DNA from: Cololabis saira
Taxonomy: Eukaryota; Chordata; Actinopteri; Beloniformes; Belonidae
DNA: 64,000 nt
Assembly: GCF_033807715.1 (NCBI RefSeq)
Contig: NC_084596.1
Span: 30,760,879-30,824,878 of the forward strand
Direction: 5' to 3'
Shown: in pieces, positions 35,851 through 47,128 of the stretch
Position numbering within the stretch: position 1 is the first letter of the stretch
Layout of the letters: every line of letters begins with the position of its first letter
The notes under the pieces: model-generated
Told to the model about the DNA's origin: nothing
The model's input: only the letters and a program-made list of their open reading frames with translations
The model's database searches: none
Position numbers and translations under genes: made by a program

Positions 35851-38283
35851 GAGCTATTTGGTGGTGGGTGGAAGTGCTGATAATTTTCTCCCTCCAGTCT
35901 TATCCTGGATAACAGATAATTACTTTTTGGACACCAACCTGAGTCTATCCATGGACATACGTAGGCAAATGTACCTTGGTGGGGGTTTTTCTGATGCAAA
36001 CTGTGTTTTGGTATTCAAGGCATAGCGGCAGTGCTAAATTAGTTCCTCAAAGGCATACCTGCTTTAGATTTGTCCTTAATTGTTTTTAATTCTTCTGTAC
36101 CCTTCCAAAGTGCAAAATTAGGTGTTATTCACCAGAGAAAAAAACATTTTGCACTTGACAGTTGTATGAATTTATTTTGAACAGTAAAAGAAAATGTTCC
36201 CAATACCTACGTCAACACATAATAACTACGGATGTTGACATTTTCACCAGGGTTGTTCCCAAATGCAGAGGACGGTTGTGATCTCAAGAGGAAACACTGG
36301 CAGGTTCACATGGCTTCATCTTCTAAAATAACAGCTTTTTGCAGTATCCCAGAGCTGGACAATAGACTGCAATGAAGGCTGGCTCTTTGGGAACACATGA
36401 TGCTTTTCTGCCATATTGTTTTCCAGCTGCATTTTAGGCTTTAATAATTGACCGTTCTTGCTTTGGTCATTACTTAAATGAGCTCCTAGTGGATCATCTT
36501 TAACTCTGAGATGAAGTCTACCTCAGCAGAAGTAAATTCCACCTTCATAACTGCATTAATGTTTGTTTTTTTTTTTGTTTTTTTCAAAAAACAGCAAAAG
36601 TAAGACCGAATCACCAAAACATGATCTGTGCAAGGATATTGAGTTCAAAAGTGCTACAAAGTGTAGTTTAAGAAACGAGCGAGAACATCTCTGAATGATT
36701 GTTTGAACAAAAACGGAACAATAAAACCTTAATGAAGCTGGGATGTAATTAGGGAATAGCATCTGGACCAAAGAAACAAGTACCTGAGTGTATAGCAGAG
36801 AAGAAAAGCCATTATTAAACACATGCACGCAATCTGTGTTCAAATTGCTGATATCGTGTTATGTGCATGTTCATTTTAATTTGAAACTTTGTATTCTCAA
36901 GGAACTAAAAAAAAAAAGACAAGGTTTTCGTTGCGCTCTTAAAAATCAGTGATGGATTTTGTACTAAACCGTAGATTAAATCCCCAACAAAACATCATAA
37001 TAATGATATAATAATGATAAAAAGAATACTCCAAAAGAAAATATTCTTAAAGTGACTTTGTCATCAGTGAACTGCTGTGAACTGCTGTTTTGAATGCTTG
37101 GGTTTAGCATGCGTTTGTCCCTTTCTCCGTCTTTATGGAGCATGATTTGCACATATTTGGACAAGAACTGAAAACTTGCTGGAAATAATTAGATGTGTGT
37201 TGTTGTTTTTTTTGTTTGCTTTTTTTTTAGGGACAAATATCTAATGATGTCATTATTTTCAGGAGGGACACTTTACACACTAATCAGAAGATGTGGACCT
37301 ACAGGAGATAGAAATATCATGATGAGCTATAAGACAAAATTGTTGATGTAGGCTTTTTATGACAAAAGTTTATTGTCTTTTATTGAAAGTAAGTTATCAA
37401 GAGTTTGCCAGCACATAGTGGCCATAAGTGGTATGGCAGTTAAAGGGATTTTATAGTTGTTATCAGATCTGATGGATGTTTTATTTTTTTCCTTTCTTCA
37501 TATTATAGTTTATGTTGAAAACAACTACAGAAGCTTCCTTTTCCATTACTGTACAAGGTAAAAACATCCTGAACCGCATATGGTCACTCACTTTGAAAGG
37601 GGTTGCCAAACTGAACTGTGGGTCCCGTGTCGCCGTAGGAGCGTTGCTTTCATCTAAGTTGGAGGATTTCAAACTTTCTACGCTTCGATGCGAGCATCAG
37701 CCAATCAAGTGTGGGCTACACAGCTATTTCTACCCAACAAAATCGTGCATGAGGGCAGGACAGTTTCAAAATATGCAGTTTATTTCTGAAGTGAGAATTA
37801 AGAAATGTTGTTTTTGTTTTCATCAGGAATATTGGACGCATCTGGTGCTCTGATGGATCAAACCCTGATAAATTCAAAGCGATTTAATGAGAAACAAAGT
37901 GTCTCTGCTTCCCAAGTTCAGCATGAGTAATCAGCCTTGATCAAATGAAAACTTCTCATTTATCAAATATAACAACCAACAATGAATGAGTATATAAATA
38001 AATGAATCAATAAAAACACACCTAAGAACCCTCTGACTTTAGAAACGTTTCATTTTCAAACCCATCTCATTTCACTGCAGTCTAGTAGATGCCTCAATGT
38101 TGCTCTTTGTGTTTAAGTGTTTCAATTTGAATGTTATTTTATTACTTATGACCTTTTTCTATGTATTTGTTTGCTTATGTTTATGTCACCTCTGGCAGCG
38201 CCATGATGTGGCGGTTGCCACTTTTACCTTAAAACAAGAAGAACATAAATAAAAAAAGAAGAACATTACCAGTTAATTATTTT

Positions 38284-38455
38284 AACAGTTGCAGTGCTGT
38301 GTGGCTCCTTTCTGTGCCTGGGTGGGTTTTCACCTTGTGATGTGGTTTCATTATAGCCTCCATAAGCATGTTGCGGTTCGGTATTTATTTCTGTGTGGCC
38401 CTGTGATGGACTGACCGCTTCTCTTGGATGTGTTTCTCCTTCCAGGATGTTACTT
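38284..38455 (+). repeat. SINE-like module fragment
   Basis: Landmarks are 'gcctgggtgggttttcacc', 'tctgtgtggccctgtgatgg' and 'actgacc'. These are the same central and 3' parts as in 6650-6965, but heavily diverged. Confidence 0.45.
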
Positions 38456-39763
38456 TATGGATATTTCTTACTTTTTTATTGTACTACATTTTGACCCAGC
38501 TCATGCTTTTTTATGTACTTTATAATCAAAACTGCTTTTACATTCACCATAGGTGCATACCTAAGAACACATGTTTTGTGGTCTGATATTTCATCATGCA
38601 TAACTTTTACTGGTAGAACTTCTCATTGCAACAGTTTCTCTCACTTGCTGCACCAACCTACTGTCCTTGTTTGGCCTCAACTAGTCACTTGTAAATTACC
38701 ATCATCTTGCTCTGTAAAGCAGCACTGTTGGCAGGGAGATTTAGTGAGTAGGCGTTGCAGAAAGATCATCCGGAAAGTGATAAAGCAACCTTGCTGTTAT
38801 CTCCTGCTGCTCCGTGTCCTCTCTATCGGCCAAGGACCGGGGCCAATGTTTGTCGGCCATTGGCTCATTGTGTAAACTGGAGGAATGCCCAGAAACAAGC
38901 AAAGAGGAAGAGGCAGAAAAAAAAAATAAATAAATAAAAATATCCTGAAAACTAAGTTAAATACAGAATATTCACGCTTTTATTCCATCGATGTAGAACA
39001 GTGCAAAAATAAGTACCACTGTTGTTTTCCTTTACATTCAAAGACACCGCAGGTTGTCAGTTGCCTTGTTGCTACACAAAGGTCACAACGGATAAATCAA
39101 ATAGTGGCTTCTTGCAGTTGGTTGAAGTTTGCAGTTTGTGCCTCTAGATGTCAGTACATCTCACAAAGTCAGTGCTTGCATATCAAACGTTATCTTCACT
39201 AATAAAAAATGTTTAAATTGAACCTAACACTTGATTACATTTACTTTTTTTTTTTTACTTGATGTTCTCTCCTCTTCCAAAGCAGCCTTTTCCAGTGGGA
39301 GCTACTAAAGTTATTTACAACACAAAGTGCACAGGACACCATATGTTGAAGAACATTTATTGTTCTTTATTTGGTCCAGCTTTACTTTAGTGTAAAATAA
39401 TGACTGAAAAAAAGGAAAGGAAGTTGCAGCATATTTACATCAAGAGTAAGCACAGCACTGTAAAATCTGGCCGGACATCTTGCTGTAAATAATCCACAAA
39501 AGATACAACTGGCTGTTGTCTGTCTTATTCTGGCACAGCTATCCACACACACACATAGATGAAATACACACTTATCTGGCAGTAACCCTCCTGCATTTGT
39601 CTGGTAATCATTCTTATTCATGTCTTTGCTTCAGCTCCTGCAGTATCCGGTTATGAAGCGATGCCAAAGAATCAACTGGGATTAAACCGTGTTTCTGATT
39701 GTATTTGTTTGGGCTTTATGTTGAAGGTCACCAGACAGTTCCTGTCCTGAAATGACCAAACAG

Positions 39764-39887
<124 letters not shown>

Positions 39888-40171
39888 TTTCTCTTTCTTT
39901 TTTTTGTAGAAGCTATGATTAGTTTTGCCATGCTGGAATGAACCCTGCAAAAATGCAAATTAAAGAAAAAATATATATTATTTGTGACTGTAGCTAATAC
40001 CTATTTTCACAGTTGACTAGGCATTGCTCTTTACTCTGTGAAAAATCAGAAAATTATGAACAAGGTTCATCAGTATTTATAAGAGGATGTAAGCACTGAT
40101 TCAGTGGCAGTCTGTTTGGATGAAGGGAAAGTGCTTCATAATGGACCTGCAGCCCAGAAATATACATATAT

Positions 40172-40173
<2 letters not shown>

Positions 40174-40228
<55 letters not shown>
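40174..40228. repeat. (GT)27 microsatellite
   Basis: Fifty-five bases of uninterrupted GT, preceded by a short TATACATATATA run. Confidence 0.98.
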
Positions 40229-40232
<4 letters not shown>

Positions 40233-41339
40233 TATAAGTAATACGTTTGCACCACTGAAGAAATTACTGTTAATATGGTGCATCTTCTCATTTCAGATGT
40301 CTTAGCTTCAAGTCAGACAACACGCACAACTTATTGAAATTGTGTTAGCCCATAAAATTATAAATCAAGAAGAAGCTTTACAAAAAAATGAAATAAAAGC
40401 AAAAAATATTTTACCATATCCCTACTGACTAAAGCATGACAACATGTTGAATGCAGCACCCACACCCAACTCCCCCTTCACACGTGCTAGTCTCCGTCAT
40501 GATGTTAAATTGTTTGAGTATGTTTCTTTTCTTTGTGCTGAGGTGATATTTTTGCACCTTCATACTGGTTTTTGTTGTTGTTTTTTTTTACAGTGTGAAG
40601 ATCTTTTTTTTACTTCCTCTTTCCCAGTGTTATCCTTTTCAGCTAATAATACCCATGTCCTATGTTGTTGTTTTTTTTCTGTTCTCTTGGATGGGCTGTA
40701 CTGGATACGGCTGTACTCATATATCATGGTTTCGAACGCTGGCTCAATGACAAATAAATAATCTTATCTTATTTTCTAAACGGAGCCAATTTATCAGTGA
40801 TTAAGATTCGCATTATTTTCATTGATCACTTACGGCCAGTTCATGTAAAACTACTACTACTACTGTCCTTTTGCAGATTTTTTTATCTAAAGCTACTTAC
40901 ATTTGAGAGAACATCACAAGCAAGAAAGCAACTGTTAATAAATGACAAATACGTTGTAGATTTTGTTCAAAGTCATCACTTGTGAAATAGATTATTTTCT
41001 TCTGAACTTCAGAAACTCACACTAATTGTCAAAACTATCGTACCTCAAAAGCTCATGGAGGGGGCTCCAAAAGCACACCAGAATAGGCCACTTTGTTAAA
41101 ATGCACCAAAGAAATAGTTTTTTAGGCTTGGTGCATGATTGATGGTGTGTCTGCTTGTCATGACACATGAGCACCATGGTTACTTCCTCGAGTATGTGCG
41201 CCGTGTTCTTGGGATTTCAGACAGATTCTTCCTTTAATGTCACTTCGAGCACTAAAAGGAACAAGCGTGTGACAGCCAAGTCAACTTAGGGATTTAGAAG
41301 AGTCCATCAATCAATGGGTGAAGACATAATGGTCACACC

Positions 41340-41485
41340 ATCCATTCGTCAAACCGTCCATCCATTTTTTATTCTCAATTTATTTTGTTCTGAGTTGCGT
41401 ATTGAGTTGAGCTCGTCCCAGATGTCATTGGACGAGTGGAAAAGTACGCAGTGGACAAGTCGCTGGTTGGTTTCATCCACAGCAG
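41340..41485 (-). repeat. SINE-like module tail, antisense
   Basis: The antisense tail 'accgtccatccattttttat' is followed by 'cccagatgtcattggacgag' and 'gtacgcagtggacaagtcgc', the mirror of the 3' region of the module at 6650-6965. Diverged and truncated. Confidence 0.5.
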
Positions 41486-42670
41486 GAGCATCCTCTCACC
41501 AGAGTTCATAGATTAAACGTTTATTTTTAGGAAGAAAATTTAATGCCTTAAAAAGCCCACCAACCAAGATAATTCTAATAACTGATCTCATGATCAGTTA
41601 TTAGTATTTTTTGTTTAATTAAGCCTCCATTTTCACCTATTTCCCTATAACCACTGTATTTCAGGCAACGATGCTGCACTCTTTGTCCTCTGCTGCCTCA
41701 AACTACAAGAAAAAGTTAAAAAAATAAAAGGAGAAAAACTAAATTTGTGTGTAACTGACCGTAGAATAAGATATTGATGGGATGAACAACTGCTTTTTTC
41801 CTTTTCCTCACCCTCCTTGTTCTCCTGCGAGTCTTTGTTCTGGTGCTGGTTGAACATTTCTACCTATTTTTTTTTAACTCTACAGATATGTAATTTTCTC
41901 ATTCAAGCTGTACCCATTAGGACCTATAAAGTCCCATGTGCAAAGATGTAGCCTGCGCTATGATGAATTATAGATTTGGCTGAAAACTTCCCTTCACCTC
42001 TAAGTTTTCAGAGAAGTAATTGTAAAACATAAAAGTTGCAAGATGTGGAAAGTCTAATGGCTTCAGGTCTACAAATCCACTTAGAATAGATTATACTGCA
42101 ATAAAAACTCAAGCGTGACCTCTTTATCTAGATATCACATTTTTCAGAATATCTGAGATGTATTTTAAGATGATTGGTGCTAAAACGCCAAACAAATGGA
42201 ATTCTAGATTCATTAATGACACTGACACTGTGGGGGTGTCAGAGAGTCAGACTTGCAGAATGTTTAGTTTTAGTAAAAAAAACAGCTGATATCTAACCAA
42301 TATTTGGGTGAATCTTTATGTTTTAAGATTCTTTTTTTTTTTAACAGGGCCTTCCCTTGTCTTACATTTGTCTTTTAAACGTCTTAAAAATGACACAGAC
42401 AGGGAGAATGATATTATTTTCACAATCGGCCAATCTAACAACATTCTTTTATCCTTTTTCTGTTATCAGAAGAAATTTAATACATCAATAAAACCCCAAA
42501 GCTGTTTTATGCCAGAGTTTTTTTTAAACACATTTGAGATACCCAAATATATGTTCCTCAAAAAATAAATGAATAAAATTGTCCATGTCCCCTCGTTCAT
42601 AAACATGACACAATGTTCATTGCCTGTGTGAGCGTGACATCCCTTTTGGCATGCACTGCTAAAACTCTTA

Positions 42671-43562
42671 GGGCCTGATTTACTAAGATCCTAAATAAAG
42701 AGTACTAAATTGCGTGTGCACTGAAAAAGTTTGCACGTGCTGTTGTGTGTTTTGCGGGTGATCAACTAAGAATGCTCGCGCAATTGATAACAGGTGCAAA
42801 CCGCAGTATTTAAATGAGGTGTTGCGCGTCTTACGGTTTGCGCCATGGAGAGTCTGGATGGAAAGCAGGATAGTCGCAAGCGCAAAATGAAATTTGACGA
42901 GTTGGAGTTAGAGATATTAGTGGAAGAGGCAAATAAACACATTCATGAACTACAGCAAAGAAATTTAAACATTACAAAAAGAAACGCAATATGGGAGAAA
43001 ATCTGCAATAGAATAAATGCAGTTGGTAAGACAAAAAGAACAGCAGATGAGGTTAAAAGAAGGTGGCAAGATATAAGGCGAAGAACTAAAGAAAAAGTGG
43101 CCTTTAATAAAACTTGTGCAACCATTTTTAAAATAGCATGCAACAGAATAAAAACTCTCTCTCTGCGTATTCTTTGATTTTGGCGATGTCGCCTCCTTGC
43201 CACAATAACAGCAGCCATCGGTGCGTAATGCTGGGCAGATTAGCACCTTCCTTTCGAACATATTAAATACAGACGCAATCACAATCCCCGCAATAACTTT
43301 CAGGCTTGGTAAATCTCATTGCGTGTGGTAAATGAACCTATTTGCATTTTCCCCTCCCAGTATTTAGCGATTTCTGGCGGGTACGCCCCATATTGATTAT
43401 TCATCAGGGCAAAAGTACTAAAAGAACAGCGTGTGCTATTTTGCTCATTTGAGAGACGCAGTCCTCTGCACGCTGTTAGTAGATCAGCTTGCACATTGGT
43501 TTGCGGGTGATGTCAAGTTTGCACACGTTTTTACACACGCAAACCTTTAGTAAATCAGGCCC
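42671..43562 (+). mobile_element. PIF/Harbinger-type element carrying only a Myb/SANT-like gene
   Basis: The termini GGGCCTGATTTACTAA (left, 42671-42686) and its exact complement (right, 43547-43562) enclose 892 bp. Each end is flanked by TTA (42668-42670 and 43563-43565), the 3-bp duplication expected of PIF/Harbinger. Inner blocks with 'ttgcgggtga' recur at both ends (42753-42762 and 43501-43510). Harbinger elements normally encode a DDE transposase and a separate Myb-like DNA-binding protein. Here only the second is present. Confidence 0.92.
42845..43177 (+). CDS. Myb/SANT-like DNA-binding protein of a Harbinger-type element
   Basis: An uninterrupted 110-codon frame inside the Harbinger element. 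After a basic start (about residues 10-16, SRKRKMK) comes a trihelical Myb/SANT-like domain at about residues 17-85. Landmarks are FDELELEILVEEA, then RNAIWEKICNRINAVGKTKRT, then ADEVKRRWQDIRRRTKEKV. In this family the protein binds the element's termini and helps bring the transposase to the nucleus. The last 20 residues lose similarity to the family, suggesting a C-terminal truncation by internal deletion. ATG at 42845 follows GCGCC and is the only upstream start in frame. Whether the gene is expressed is unknown. Confidence 0.75.
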   Translation: MESLDGKQDSRKRKMKFDELELEILVEEANKHIHELQQRNLNITKRNAIWEKICNRINAVGKTKRTADEVKRRWQDIRRRTKEKVAFNKTCATIFKIACNRIKTLSLRIL

Positions 43563-43565
43563 TTA

Positions 43566-44485
43566 GTGTGGAAATGTTTAAAGGAGCAGGTCGCAGCTTT
43601 GCTTATTGGGTTGTTAGGACTTTTTAGTCCTTTAAACTTTGAAATCCCGTCTTTTCTCTTGGAGTGCGACCCCTTCACATCTTGCTCTTTGTTTGGCTGA
43701 CAGTTAAAAAGCAAAAAAACCTGATAGTTGAGCTACTCAGGGTAGGAAACCCGAGCACCTTGATGAGCTCTTCTTAAAACGACCTGGAAATGTCACTGTG
43801 ATTCAAGGCTGCTTATTGCATCTCCATTTTTCCCATCTTGGTCTCAAAGAGAAGCTGTAGTTCTGCTTCATTTCCCTGCTGCACGCAAATTTGGCAGGAA
43901 GCAAGATTATTAATGCACCCAAAAGATTATTAATGCACTAAAAACTACAGTACTTTCCCGCTCTAACAGTGACTATGTAAACTTTAAATGTGCCATATTT
44001 TCAGCTTTAGTTAAATGACTTGCTGTTTGCGGTCAAGTTCAAAGATAATAGATGTTCCTCACACTTGCCATCTCATTCAGAACATGTAATGTTATTCCTT
44101 TCTCTTTTTAGACATTTTTTTATTAACAATGCTTATTAAGTATACTTTTGAAGAAAAATTTCCCAGCACGCTCTGATACATGTTTAGCAGTAATACAGAG
44201 GCAAGGGTGTCTCTGCGTTCACATTTAGCTCAGTTTGTAAAAACGAAAAGTAAATAGAAGCCAAAATGATGTGTATTAAAAAGATTAGAAGAAAAAGAAA
44301 AATCCTCGTTTGTGCAAAAGCCACTGCAGAGGCAGAAAGGAAGCGTATCTGAAGCATATGCGAGGATTCATGTTCGAAGATGAACCCGAGAGCACCTTCT
44401 GGAACCAAGGGGCAAGGGATTCAGCTGCAACACACACCACGTGTGGTCTGACACGTCTTGGAGAACGTCCTAATATGTCTGAATT
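43566..44485 (+). other. Putative b4galt2 intron, no gene seen
   Basis: No exon, RNA gene or bounded element was recognised between the Harbinger element and the next MITE. A short duplication of 'agattattaatgcac' occurs at about 43905-43938. Confidence 0.5.
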
Positions 44486-44488
44486 TTA

Positions 44489-45126
44489 GGCCCCGTTTAC
44501 ACGGGGCAAAAACTGAGGCGTTTTCATGCGTTTTGGCCGTTCATTTACACGAAAACGGAGGTCAAAGCCCCCAAAAACGATCATTTCTGAAAACTCCGGC
44601 CAAAGTGGAGATTTTCAAAAACTCCGTTTTCACGTTTGCGTCTAAACAGAGAAAACGGAGGAAAACGGAGATTTACGTCACATTATGCGACAGAAACATC
44701 ACCAGCAGCGTCATGTGTGCGACCTGTGTTTACAATTTGTTTGGCCACCGTCAATATTTTCTTTTATTTTACCTGTTTTAAATTCTCTCAGACTCTCGTT
44801 CCGTCTTGGAAGTAAAGCCTGAATTATGGTCCCGCGTTAAATCGACGCAGAGCCTACGGCGTAAGGTACGCGGCGATGCGCGCCGTACGGTGTGCGTCGC
44901 CGCGTACCCTACGCCGTAGGCTCTGCGTTGGTGTAATGCGGAACCATAAATCAGCCTTAACTGGAAGTTACACGTGTCATTTGTTGATGTTTTTTCCAGG
45001 ATTCTGATTGGCTGGCATGACGTTAACAGCGTTGTCATGCGGGTCCGTGTAAACGAGGATATTTTTGAAAACGTAGAGGGGAAAATATCCGTTTTTGTAA
45101 ATACCCGGCTACGTGTAAACGTGGCC
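44489..45126. mobile_element. MITE with TTA duplication (Harbinger-type), host of a nested foldback
   Basis: The left terminus GGCCCCGTTTACACG and the complement of the right terminus GGCCACGTTTACACG bound 638 bp, flanked by TTA (44486-44488 and 45127-45129). The interior has many AAAACGGAG-type motifs on the left and similar ones on the right. No transposase gene. A second MITE is inserted at 44816-44957. Confidence 0.85.
44816..44957. mobile_element. Nearly palindromic foldback MITE with TAA duplication
   Basis: The left end AGCCTGAATTATGG and the complement of the right end AGGCTGATTTATGG continue as matching arms, including CGCAGAGCCTACGGCGTA, almost to the centre. The 142-bp unit is one long hairpin. 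TAA flanks both sides (44813-44815 and 44958-44960). It is very G+C-rich. A relative's left end is present at about 55254. Confidence 0.88.
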
Positions 45127-45129
45127 TTA

Positions 45130-46198
45130 GAAGAGTAACAGACACGATGAATGCAAGTCCCTTACACATCAAGAGCAGAGCTGAACGCTCATGACTCATT
45201 TTTACTTTTCTGCCTTTTTAAATTGTAGATTTAGACCGCAACAATCTGGCATGGTCAAAGGCATATATTTTCTTTTTTTTTTTAACATGTAATTCATGTG
45301 TTTCTAGAAAATTAAAAAATGTCACATTTGTACTGTAGGATTTCATCCGGTGTGCGCTAGAAAAGGCTCTAGCCCTCCTGTTTTAGAGAGTGTAAATCAT
45401 AAAAATAGGTTGGAGGAATGAGAAGATAAAGCATTTAAAGTTATATTTCCACCTGAGCCCTCTGTATTATGAAAGCACATCCGTCATTTCTAACAGTCAC
45501 GTTCTAGATCAGTATATATTTGTGGACGTTATGATGATTGACATTAAGCAATAAGACACATGACTAGTAACATCAAGGCCAGGGAAGAGACGAAACTCGG
45601 TCTAATTAAGATTACGTATATCTGCTTCATTCTGTAGGTGGTAGAAGAAATGACAAAACAAGTGATGTATCATAGTGACGTCTAAGTGGACACCGGGAGA
45701 GCTGTTTGTTCTGTCAGGGATAGAAGGCAGTGGATTAAAGCAGTTTTAATCCATTGCGAAACTATTAAAAAAATTTAAACAGCTCTGTATCAACAATTAG
45801 CACAAGTGCTCTTGATGCATGTAACGTTATTTAATCAAACTCACCCAGCGTCAGTCAGCTTCATATTCTGTCAAGATAATTAGGATGTAAATAGAAGGAC
45901 TTGCTCATTCATATTGCAAAGTAATCTGAAGGAGACTAAATTGGTGCTTTGGAGTGCTTTGCCAGTCGATCTTTGCAAACATGAAACATTTTACTGCTTC
46001 TTTGCTGATGACCTTCTGTTTTCAGTTGGAGCCCTGTGTATTGGCTTGATCAAATAAATGAAGTGGCTGTGTTTCCCCACCCGCCGTGGGACTTTATTAC
46101 TTAATTCATTGTGACTCTATAGTTAATGTTATCTTTAAAGTTATCACAGACTATGTTTTATGTACTTTTACTGCTCTGTAAAAGATTGAAAAAAATAC
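45130..46198 (+). other. Putative b4galt2 intron, no gene seen
   Basis: No exon, RNA gene or bounded element was recognised. Confidence 0.5.
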
Positions 46199-46200
46199 TA

Positions 46201-47126
46201 CACTGCTCAAAAAAATTAAAGGAACACTTTGAAAACACATCAGATTTCAATGGTGAACAAAAAAAAGTTGGATATTTATACTGATATGGACAGTTTAATG
46301 TCTCAGGAACAAAAGGATGCCACATCTTTTGATGGAAATAAAAGTTTTCAGTCTACATGGGGGCTCAGTATATAGACACCCCAAAAATCAAAGTGAAAAA
46401 ATGATGTGGCAGGCTCATCCATTTTGCCTAAATTCAATTTCTGCAACTCAAAATTCTTTTCAATATCTTGTGTCCACGGTGCTGAGCAGTGAGCACAGGG
46501 CACTACAGGACGTCGTGCCCTGAGGCCGCCCTCGTGAAGTCTGTTTCACACCAGTAGCCTGCTGGAGGTCATTCTGTAGGGCTCGGCAGTGCTCAACCTG
46601 TTCCTCCTTGCACAAAGCAGCAGATATCGGTCCTGCTGATGGGATGAGGACCGTCTACGGCCCTGTCCAGCTCTCCTGGAGTAACTGCCTGTCTCCTGGA
46701 ATCTCCTCCATGCTCTGGAGATTGTACTGGGAGACACATCAAATCTTCTTGCAACAGCACGCATGGATGTGCCATCCTGAAGGAGGACAATCTGCGCAAC
46801 TTCAGGAGGGTTAAGAAATCGCTTCATGCTCCCAGTTGTGATAATGACTTTAGCTAAAGCAAACACTTGTGGAAAAACATTTAAAAAAGATCAAGAGGGA
46901 GGAACTTGAAATGGCCTCCACCTGCAAAACCAGTCGTGTTTTGGAGGCCGTCTCATTGTTGACCCTCTAGTGCACTTGTTGTTAATTCCATCAACACCGA
47001 TGCAGCTGAAACTGATTAACAACCCCCTCTGCTACGTACCTGACCAAAACCTTATCACAAAAGTGCAGTTGAATTCATGCCATACCCTGATAAAAAAACT
47101 GTTTCTTTAATTTTTTTGGAGCAGTG
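46201..47126 (-). mobile_element. Tc1-like element, internally deleted
   Basis: The left end CACTGCTCAAAAAAATTAAA and the complement of the right end CACTGCTCCAAAAAAATTAA are terminal inverted repeats, flanked by TA (46199-46200 and 47127-47128). This end sequence is known from a widespread fish Tc1 family. The length of 926 bp compares with about 1.6 kb for autonomous Tc1 elements. The remaining gene piece lies on the minus strand. A different family from the copies at 24964 and 28466. Confidence 0.92.
46546..46866 (-). pseudogene. Tc1-like transposase, N-terminal fragment
   Basis: The 106-codon minus-strand frame holds the helix-turn-helix part of a Tc1 transposase. EVAQIVLLQDGTSMRAVARR is followed by FDVSPSTISRAWRRFQETG, then the basic GRRR linker at about residues 68-71. 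The second helix-turn-helix and the entire DDE catalytic domain are missing; after about residue 100 only non-coding element sequence follows. It could at most make a DNA-binding fragment. Confidence 0.85.
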
Positions 47127-47128
47127 TA

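Larger units (their letters stand above)
34081..38280 (+). other. Putative b4galt2 intron, no gene seen
   Basis: No exon or RNA gene was recognised. It includes one transposon end at 34755, an alternating GT/GC tract at 35792-35850 and poly-T runs at about 36562-36587 and 37203-37230. The segment 37510-37850 is G+C-richer, with open frames on both strands, but matches nothing I know. Confidence 0.5.

Noticed and set aside
37481..37853. Overlapping frames on both strands in a G+C-richer patch
   Set aside because: Could be an undefined repeat, but no termini, duplication or protein motif was seen.
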